Source: Anthonomus grandis grandis
Taxonomy: Eukaryota > Arthropoda > Insecta > Coleoptera > Curculionidae
Direction of reading: 5' to 3'
DNA: 64,000 bases
Assembly: GCF_022605725.1 (NCBI RefSeq)
Contig: NC_065555.1
Coordinates: 12,104,938-12,168,937 of the forward strand
Each line of letters starts with the position of its first letter. The first letter of the stretch is position 1. The notes beneath the pieces were generated by a model. It was given only the letters and a program-made list of their open reading frames with translations, was not told where the DNA came from and did not search any database. A program made the translations under genes and the position numbers. Of the stretch, positions 55,350 through 64,000 are shown piece after piece.

Positions 55350-56240
55350 GAATCGGTTTCATAAAATGTGGACTTTACTAAACTAGACTATAAAGAAAAA
55401 CTTAAGAAAGAAATAGAATGAACTTCATTTGATAAAGAAACTAGGTTATCCAATTCCAGTTTCCTTATGAAACCTCTCTCACTGTTATCTTATTCTATGT
55501 ATGTCCCTTACCTATTGCAACTAAATTTATGAGTCGTCAATTCGTCATTTTATAGACCTACGATTCGGCATTGCGGCGTAATAGAATGGCACACTGGCAG
55601 AACTTGAGGTTAAAGTCCTTCATCTAGTAGGCATTGACGATAAACTTCCGGTCTAGAATGTACCGTTATGCTTCTTTCTTCGCTAGGCCGAAGGAATGGA
55701 TGGTGTGCAAGTTATAGGCAGTTGGTTCGCCGTGATGTTTTTTCGCGGCAATTGTCTTTAGAATCGCTTACTACATCTATAAAATTACTTTGTATGACTG
55801 GTAATGACATTGCGAGTTCTTGCTTTTGTGTATGTTTGTCGCTAGTTTTACGACAGGAACAAAGGCATTACGTTTGCGAAATAACGAGAAGCCATTAAAG
55901 ATCCTGTTATATTATGGTCATTTAATTTTCAAAATTTTATAATTGGGCGAGTATTTTGGTTGTCACTGTAACTGAATAGGGAAAAATGTATAGCAGTGCC
56001 CAAAAAGTTAATTGGTGATTGCTGGTCAAGAACAATTTAAAATAATTTTAGAGGACTTGGGTTATTTCAGCCTATTATAGTAAAGATATATAAATACACA
56101 ATTAAATAATAGCTAAATTTCCCAATTCGAAAGCCGTTCAAGAAAACCAGATTTCAGAGACTTTAATAAAGGGACATAAAAAAATTAAAAAACGATACTG
56201 TGTATTCGCTTTGCCAAATATTTGCCTTTGGATATGCATA
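55350..56240. other. No gene recognised; GC-richer patch
   Basis: 55560-55900 is richer in GC and includes a plus-strand frame of 76 codons (55668-55898, Cys/Ser/Leu-rich, no family motif). Neither strand gives a recognisable protein. Confidence 0.4.
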
Positions 56241-56244
56241 GGAT

Positions 56245-57530
56245 TTCTACGAATACAGCGAATGTAAACAAATATTTAAATAGGTCTTAATGGATATTAG
56301 AAATGTAGGATCATCAGGTTTCCTTATCTGGGTTTTATCAACAATTAACCTCTCTTTTAACGGCAATTTTAAGCTTTTTGACAAAGTTGAACCAAGGGAG
56401 ATTTTCATCTTAAGAGGGCAAAGGAAATTAGTTTTATCCAAGAAAAAAACACTGTATGCATTCTGATGTAACTAACTATAAATCACCATTAATGTATTTA
56501 GAACTGAAATCGAAGAAGGTGCTGCAGTTTTTCTTCAGAAGTGTAGTTAATGGTTGCGTCGTCAGAGTATGAAACCAAGGTCGGAAAACCAAGGAAGGAA
56601 TTGAAAGATCGCAAATATAAACGTTGATAATACATGTATAATCACTTAGCCTTGTCAGACAAGTTTAGTATAAAGTTAGACCAAATATCAAAGGACAACC
56701 TGGATCTATGTGAAGAAGCAAGATAATGGAGTGGGTGTAAATAAATATTTAAATAGGTTTTGATGGTTGTTAGAAATAAAGGATCGTTAGATTTTCTTTT
56801 CTCAGTTTTAACAAGAACGGACGTTCCTTTTGATAGCAATTTCAAGCTTTTTGACAAAGTTGGTCCTAGGAAGATCCTGATGTTCCTTTTGCTGTCCTTC
56901 CTGATGTCACGAACTATAAATCTTAATTAATTTAATTAAAACTGGATGGGTCTAAATAGATTAATTCTCAAAGAGGATATTGCAGTTTTCCTTCAGAAAG
57001 TATAGTTAATGGTTGTGTCATCAGAGTAAGAGAACAACGCTGCAGTTTTTTGAGTTGAAAGGTCGTAAATATTGATGTTGATAAGGCATGTGTAATCACT
57101 TATCCTTGTCAGACAAGTTTGATATAAAGTGTTAATAAAAAGAGACAACAAGCTGTTTTTTTAGTATATCTGCCTCCGATAATTCGAAAAAAAGTCCGTT
57201 GATATGTTGAGGCAGAAAGTGGAGTAATAGTCTTCTGCAGAGACCCTAATAATAGTTATTTAGAAAAGAAGATATTATCAGCAGCAAAATTAATAAACTT
57301 GGTAGTAGCTAGTTGAGATTTTTTTAAAGACGAGTTCAAGCTCTTTGACAATCTTGGACCAAGAGAGATTTTCATCTTATGGTGGCAAAGAAGTTATACT
57401 CGTCTTACATACAAACTCTGCCTTCAGTTTTTTCTGTAGAAGAGTACTTAGGGGTTGTAGCGTCAGCGCCTCGAAATAAGGTCTGGATCTGGATAAAGAA
57501 GAATTGCTTATATAGATGTTAAAGGGACAC
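56245..57530. repeat. Tandem, diverged copies of a ~450-550 bp unit
   Basis: Three copies share landmarks in order: TAAATATTTAAATAGGT (56270, 56742), AAGCTTTTTGACAAAGTTG or AGCTCTTTGACAATCTTGGA (56370, 56845, 57335), ACTATAAATC (56475, 56912), GCAGTTTTTCTTCAGAAG-like (56524, 56983, 57425), TAGTTAATGGTTG (56544, 57003) and CCTTGTCAGACAAGTTT (56650, 57105). A further relative lies at 61320-61430 (CTCTGCTGAGACC, TTATCAGCAGGATTAAG). Two minus-strand frames (56247-56441 and 56642-56857) fall in equivalent positions of copies 1 and 2 and are similar to each other, so the unit may derive from a coding region of a LINE; I cannot name it. Confidence 0.7.
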
Positions 57531-57547
57531 GACGAGGGGATAACTCC

Positions 57548-60500
57548 TTAAAATATGTTTACTAAGCATATATCGCGGGTATATCTCGGGAACTATCAAT
57601 GTGACATCATTGGATTTTTTTACGTTATAAAAGTGGCCAAGAAAATGCTCCATATTATTTTTTAGATCGAAATTTGGCCACTATGGGATGTATTTAAAAG
57701 GTTAATAACTCAATTTTAATTTCCCTATGCAAATGTCCGCTTAAAAAACTTTTATTTTTTAGTATAAGTACAAACATTTGAATAATTTCCATCATTTTGG
57801 TCAAAGACTTATTGCGTACCGACCTTCATAAACTAGAAGAAGGTAGCGAAAGTGTAATTGTTTAAATGGCTATAATTTTTAAAAGACTTATCCAAATTTA
57901 TGGAATTTGGGCTTGTTGAAAAGTGAAATGTAAGTACTTCTATATATTGTGTTCAATAATACGCGAATGTTTTTAGCAATATTAAACTAAAAGCTTTTAC
58001 TTTGTTTTTTTCACAAAAATTTAAATAGCCCGGTATAATTTGGACAGCAGAATCAAAAAGTATATTCAATCTACTAAAAAATAAATTTTTTCGAGTGAAT
58101 ATTTTACATCATATTTACATTATACTTTTGACTCCTAATGCGAGTATGTCACTTGGCATAAAATGAAAAGATAATTTAAACATCATTATCCTATTTACAT
58201 ATATAATTACAAATAAATTAGGTAAATCTAGATATAGATATAGAAAATCATTGGCAGATCTTCATGCAGATAAATAAATAAAATGGCAAATTATAATTTT
58301 CCACATTTGTGCACCAATGTACATTCATTATTTTAATTCGCTTTCGTTGCTTCATTTTTAGGGTTTATTTTTATTGTTCAAGTGACTTAACGGTTAAACT
58401 AGTGTTGCCTACAGATCTTAAATCGCCTAAGTTAATGCCCCTCTATTTTAAAAATTATTATTGATTCAACACTTTTGGCTGCTAAATGATTTAAAGTTGT
58501 TACTAAGATTTTTCTTTTTAACAAATTGTAATTTCTTTTACATGATAGATAAGATCTCCTTAGAAACATACGAAGTTTGCTAAATAAATAAAGTATTTAT
58601 GTTATTCTCTTCTAAGTAATTCTTCTAGCGTCTTTTTCAATCCTCGAAGTTATTTAGATGGGGTCTTTAGTATATCGTTCAGTTTCTCTAGCAATTTGGT
58701 TTTTGACGTCTGCCCTTTGAGAGAACTTTACGATAATGAAAATTAAAAAAAAAAGTCGCAAGGAGCTAGTTCTGGTAAATATGGAGATGTTTAAGCAAAA
58801 ACGTTTTTTTACTTTAATTTTTTTAGCATTTTTATTTAATTTTGATGTGCTAATATGTCAGACGTTATTATCATTGGTTTCTTCTCGACTTTATTTAAGT
58901 TCTTGTCATAATATAAGCTTCAGTATTTTAAAGCACTAGAGGATGTAATGGATATTTTGTAGATTAGTGTAAGCAATATATAGTTATTGCTTAAGATCTA
59001 GGGCATCTTTTGTTTCAAGCATCTTAGGTAACTTTCAGATTTCGTAGTCATTAATTGTTATTTAATAATATTTCACGTAAGATGGTAATGTGTGCGTATT
59101 TGGTCTATAGATATAGAGAGTATGGTCCCTAGTTGACGATGGTTAAACAAAGTGACTTGAATATACCAACTAAAAGGTTTTCCATATTCATTAACCTTCA
59201 AAGCGTAGAGCTGATATTGTAAATATCCAATACCCGGGGAGAGAAGATTTATCGCCTATAATTTCATTACCGAAAATTGAGTGTTCTTTTTTCATTACAT
59301 TTAGCATATAGCTATATAGAATATGGTCTATTCGGAATACCAACATGTGGGGCGCCAAAAGTTCCACCCCCTTTTGTCAAATTGAAATTTTTGTCAGCAA
59401 AGGGCTATATTTGTAAGTACAAGATTAACTAGAAAAAAATGTTATTTTCGTTAACAAATTCCATGCATATTCCTACAGGAATAAGAATATCATTGACATA
59501 GAATTTTTGTCAAGAAAAGTGTTTTTTAGGCAGTTACAGCCAGTGGTGGGTGAGCATTCTCCAACAGCCTGGAAGAAATTTAAAAAATGATGCACTTGAA
59601 ACAATTTTTTTCCAAATAAGTCAATTTTCTCTTTAAGCATGAAAGAAATTTCGTTTTATTTAGGAATTCTTAGTTATCTTTAGATGTTTTTTATTGGGCG
59701 TTAATGTTGAAATAACTTAAATTTTATCCAGATCATGTATCTTTATCAGAAAATGATTTGGACAAACGACTTGACCATTGTTATTGGCTTAAAAAAATAT
59801 GCAACCAAAACCCCTAGTTCCTGTTTCAAATCTTATGAACTAGTGAAGTTAGTTTTTCTTGTTGTGGTAATATTAATTTGCATAACATGCGTTATTAGTC
59901 ACGGACAAACTCTTACTTGGGAAATTTAAACTGGGAAATTTAAATTTAAATTGGGAAACTTATTAGGCCACGTATTATTGCTGAATATTTAAATGGTTAA
60001 TAGTATCTTAACTTAAGATGCCCCCAGTGACCTAAGTATAAATATGTGATATCAACATAATGGATGTCCAGCACAATATTTTTAAAGAGTACCTAGTTTT
60101 TTCAAACAACAGTTATCCAGATCGCTGAATTGGAAAGTGTAGTTTGTTTTTATGACTTTTGACTTATGGCGCCGAATTAAATGCAAAATATGGCCTACAG
60201 CAAGAAAAGATATAATACAGCTCAAAATGCTCTAGATTCCATTCGTTAAGCGGAAATTGCTGTTATCGTAAGTAGGGGAAAATTAAGAACTTCTTACTAT
60301 AATTTTAAAATTTGTAAAAATTTTTACATAATTTAGATTAGCCCAGATAAGACTTTAATTTTTAGATCTAGAAAATTTAATCTATTTTTGAATTCTCCAT
60401 CGAAATTATACGGTTTTATTTATATTTTTGTAGCAAAATCAGAGTAACAGTTTTTAATTCACACGACGCCTTCTACACATTTTATTAAAAACTTTCGCTT

Positions 60501-61173
60501 AGTACTGGATAAAATATTTAAAACCAATATTTTACTTTTAAACAAGCTCAAATTGAACAAAATCGGATAAGCCTCTTAAAAGGATAGCCATTTAAACAGT
60601 TACACGTGCACTACCTTTCCCTACTTTATAAAGGTACGCAGTACACTATACAATAATACATTGTGGTACAGTAGATACAGTACATACAGTTTTTGGGACC
60701 TGACGAAACCTGACGAACATCTTTGATAATAAGCAGATTGTTGAACATTCCTAAACGCTATTTACTAGTGCAGGTTACCTTACTAATCAACTAAATAATT
60801 TGCACAATAAACGGGGGATCGCGACAGATCCAGGTGGGTTAAAAGGGTGGGGAATGTTTGAGTCGCATTTTAGCACTATGGGCGGTTAGAATATAGTTAC
60901 TACCATTTTTACCAATGAATCTTTGACCAAAATGATGAAAAATATTCCAAGGTTTCTAATTATGTTAAAAAAAATACCTTATTCTAACATTTTTCAAAGA
61001 GAATTAAATTTAAATTACTGCCTTTTTAATTACGTTCCTAGTAGTCAAGTTTCTAATTAAAAAAATAGCAGCATTTTCTCTTGGCCACTTAATATTGTAA
61101 AAAAAATCTAATGAAATCAGAATAACAGCTCTCAAAAGATAGCCGCTGTCCATGCTTACTAAAACACCCTGTA
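57548..61173. mobile_element. 3.6 kb element with long diverged TIRs
   Basis: The right end TACAGGGTGTTTTAGTAAGC (reverse complement, ending at 61173 with TA at 61174-61175) aligns to 57548 onward on the left (ATGTTTACTAAGCAT, then GGATTTTTTTACG and GTGGCCAAGAAAATGCT). The similarity continues inward: TTTCCATCATTTTGGTCAAAGA, GTAATTGTTTAAATGGCTAT, AAGACTTATCC, TTGAAAAGTGAAAT and CGGTATAATTTGGAC on the left match inverted segments between 60330 and 61080 on the right. The right arm has an extra block of about 250 bp (60640-60890). No transposase is recognisable in 58100-60330; small frames at 58736-58939 and 59735-59929 have no family motif. Confidence 0.72.
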
Positions 61174-64000
61174 TAAAACTATTTTTTTTTTAATTCTTGA
61201 AAGTATAACTGCTAATAGAATAATCACTCGTCTCTGCCTGATAAAAAAAAACAACAAGGCGTTCAATTAATCCTTTTACAAATGATAATTTGAGAGAAAG
61301 GTCTTTAGTATGATGATGTAGAAAGTTAGCTAGCCCTCTGCTGAGACCGTAATAAAAGTAAATTCGTTATCAGCAGGATTAAGTGACAAACTTGATAGTA
61401 AGCAAAAAGTGTCAAAGTCTTGCTGAATTGCCGTAAATTTTAGTTTACTTTTTGGGGTTTGTAGTAGGTCCAGGTAAACGTACACCCTATTATGGAGATC
61501 TCTCTCGTAAATTTTTACTCATTTACCCGGATTATTGCTAAACGTTTCACATTAATTAAGATAATTGATGATGATTTTAGAAAATCGCTATAATACCGAG
61601 CATTTCTTTAGCATTACTTTTGAAATAATCTCAATTTTATGCGAAAAAAGATGGTAGTATCAATGGCAAACATGAGTTCTTCCTCAAATAAAATGTGTGA
61701 CAGAACACCCATATTATAATAGGAACAACGAAACTTTTTTTTAAACCCTACCCAACTTTTAATACCCTTGAATTAGTTTACCTACCCTGCATTGATCCTA
61801 GTTAAAGACTGTCTATAATTCACAGACTATTGCTACAGATATATATTTAGCGTTTTATGATGCAAATAATGAAAAAGTATACTACAGTATTCTGCTCAGC
61901 AGGTCATTAGCTACTTCGAGAACAACTACTATTGGTTGAATACTAAAGACATTACTTTCATATATACCTTTCTGAATAGAAGCATAATTTCAGCAACACT
62001 TCTTGTGAAAAAAATATGTTTATTAACTGAATATTAGTAACAAGTAAATTAAAATAAGATAATCTCATTTGATAACCTACTTATAAAATCACAAATGTGT
62101 AAACGAACTTCAACGCTTTAAAGACAATTAAGAAATGAACTTAAAAAATTCACTCACAATCTGAGACACATTTATTTTTCCATCTTTATTCATTAAATTA
62201 TCTCAGATTTTATAATTAAAGCTTTCCCCAGTTTCATCTTCTTCTTATATCTTTTGCTTTAACAAATCTAAGAAATCCGTTAAGAACTTTACAGAAACTC
62301 ATTATCACTGTAAGCTTTATTAAGTTTTTCAGACCTAATCTGCCACTCAATTAAGAACGCGTTCAATTATAACAACTTAACCTATTTTTTACCTAAATTA
62401 ACTATAACGATCCCCCCGTATATTAAATCATTACGATAAATGAACTATGGAGAGCTAACCAACGTAAGGTTCTCCTCGCTTCATGGATTCATGGTTTTTG
62501 ACGGAACGAATGCCCGTGAGGCGGGAAGCTGTATCAGGCCACGTTGCCAAGGTTGATAAACTTCACACTTTATTTTAAATTAAAAGCGCTAAATACAAAA
62601 TTCGCAGCCATTAAAATCTGATTGTTTATATTTAGTCGTGATTAAATTAAATTTAGATCGTGATCCGTTTAAAGTAGATCGAGCAAAACAGGAAATCAGA
62701 CAGTTTCTTTCAGAAAATGCAAAATTTTGTCATACATTAAGGCGCTAAAAAAGTTGCCTAGTATAAGAACTGAATATTTTTAAAATTATTAATTATTAAA
62801 AAAATATAATTGATAAAGCTAAAAAAATGCAGGTGTTGGAAAAGCAGCTTCTTTAAATGATAGTATGAGAGGCTAAGGGGATGTGGAGCTGCTGTAGTCA
62901 AGATGTAACTAATATGAAGATTTAGTCGCCTAGAATTATCAAAAGTTGACGATTTAATTGCGCAATAACAAAAAAAAAATAAATAATTTTCCAAATTCTT
63001 CAATGCGTCAACTAGACCCAGTCAAGAGAGATACAGTAATATAAGCAAATATCAATATCTTTAAAAGAGGGTTAATATCTCTTGATTAAAAAAAACATCC
63101 CTCTTAATGGCACACAACTGCTTTAAGTATACCTGAACTTTAGTAAAAGGGTAAGCTAAGGAATTTATTCGGTTGTTTTTATTTTTCGGTTAAGTAGATA
63201 CTACCTCGTCAATATTCGAAATATGCCTTATATAAAGGAATCAAGTTCAAATATTTGTTGCTTCATTTCAACAGGTCCAAAGTTGCAATCCAGATATCTT
63301 CTCCCACATGCATCTTACATAACATAATCACTGATAAAATGTTTTGTGAATAATTAATTTGTCCAAGAAATTAAAAAAAGGAGATTTTATTGGAAAAGTC
63401 TTAATAAAAATTAGGAGCCTTGAGAAAATATTTTTCCGAATCCACTCAAAACATCAAATATTTCTAATCAATAAAGATTTACCATAGATTCTATCTCCAA
63501 ACTATATATAACTCCTTAACAAAAGAATTTCAATATGACGTTGACAATATATTTTTTTTAAATCTGTTTTTGAACTATAATTTTTTCCTTGATTATTGTA
63601 GTTAAATATAAACTACATCATTATTGATAATAAGATCATGAAGCTCCAAGTGATTGTCAGATTGACAGTCGGTAATATCTTTGGAGCAATTTCAGGATTC
63701 TAATTTGTATTTGAAATAACACAAATTATTCCTCTGCTGATGACGATATTCTTTTATCCTATCCAATATTCTATTATCCTAAACTAATAAGAAATTATCA
63801 TTTGTATCTCATTGATCCTGTTTTATAAAATTTTAATTTAATCCTTTTATAAGGATTGCTATTGCAAGTGATTTCCAGGAATCGATTGTTCTACTTATTT
63901 ATAAATTTAATAATAAAACTGAAATGTAATATTATTGCCCAATAAGCCTAATAAGTACATTTTCCAAGACATTTAGGAAATTTCTCAAAAACAATTTTTC
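61174..64000. other. No gene recognised to the window end
   Basis: 61320-61430 is related to the repeats at 57.2 kb. 62460-62570 is a GC-richer patch (CGAATGCCCGTGAGGCGGGA) with no identifiable content. An 81-codon minus-strand frame at 62758-63003 is AT-driven. Confidence 0.5.

Noticed and set aside
62758..63003. 81-codon minus-strand frame
   Set aside because: AT-driven Phe/Asn/Lys composition without a family motif.
1..64000. CRISPR array, tRNA, rRNA or prokaryotic operon
   Set aside because: No spaced short direct repeats, no cloverleaf with a GTTCRA loop, no rRNA-like segment, and no close-packed intact genes.

Overview
This window is AT-rich animal DNA. It looks like an intergenic or intronic stretch of an insect genome. 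A beetle is my best guess, from the mix of RTE, Jockey/CR1-like, Penelope, piggyBac and mariner-like relics; this is an inference, not a proof. There are no operons, ribosome binding sites, tRNA or rRNA genes, CRISPR arrays or other prokaryotic features. Almost every open frame that resembles a known protein belongs to a broken transposable element. The one plausible host-gene piece is a short secretory first exon at 33641-33739, which looks like the start of a gd-type clip/serine protease gene.

Layout. 1-1000: minus-strand Jockey-like reverse transcriptase (RT) relic. 2624-4564: piggyBac-like element with both ends and TTAA duplications. 5600-8560: three copies of a ~676 bp tandem repeat, the first split by a 5'-truncated Penelope-like element (6039-7032). 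11.5-14.1 kb: LINE RT and LINE endonuclease fragments. 16.7-17.7 kb: relic of an uncharacterised insect element protein. 18.65-20.34 kb: minus-strand RTE LINE. 20.7 kb: piggyBac C-terminus. 23.4-24.85 kb: two LINE RT fragments. 26.6-27.3 kb: RTE LINE. 27.8-28.2 kb: C-terminal domain like that of pogo/CENP-B-type transposases, abutting a mariner-like element (28246-30553) with very long terminal inverted repeats (TIRs). 31.9-33.6 kb: RTE RT, then a LINE tail inserted exactly at the start codon of the putative host exon. 35.0-36.5 kb: two further long-TIR or fold-back elements. 37.5-43.2 kb: a dispersed repeat family, one copy of which is split by an internally deleted RTE; a CR1/Jockey-like RT lies at 41.6-42.5 kb. 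45.8-51.4 kb: a very large inverted repeat (arms 0.7-0.9 kb) around a minus-strand LINE RT. 51.5-61.2 kb: a perfect 96 bp tandem duplication, an 880 bp MITE, a rearranged mariner-like element and a 3.6 kb long-TIR element. The rest is AT-rich DNA without recognisable content.

The DNA transposons with outer ends near TACAGGGTG (28.2, 36.0, 52.0, 53.0 and 57.5 kb, plus the TACCGGGTGG variant at 35.0 kb) have different inner sequences but the same architecture: TA target and TIRs of roughly 170-900 bp. Nested insertions give a relative chronology: tandem repeat before Penelope, dispersed repeat before RTE, pogo-like fragment before mariner, host exon before LINE tail. I found no convincing new cellular system. 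The most unusual items are the LINE insertion that duplicated a start codon, the 5.6 kb inverted repeat, the head-to-head transposase N-termini at 54.5-54.85 kb and a perfect 21 bp hairpin at 23.1 kb.
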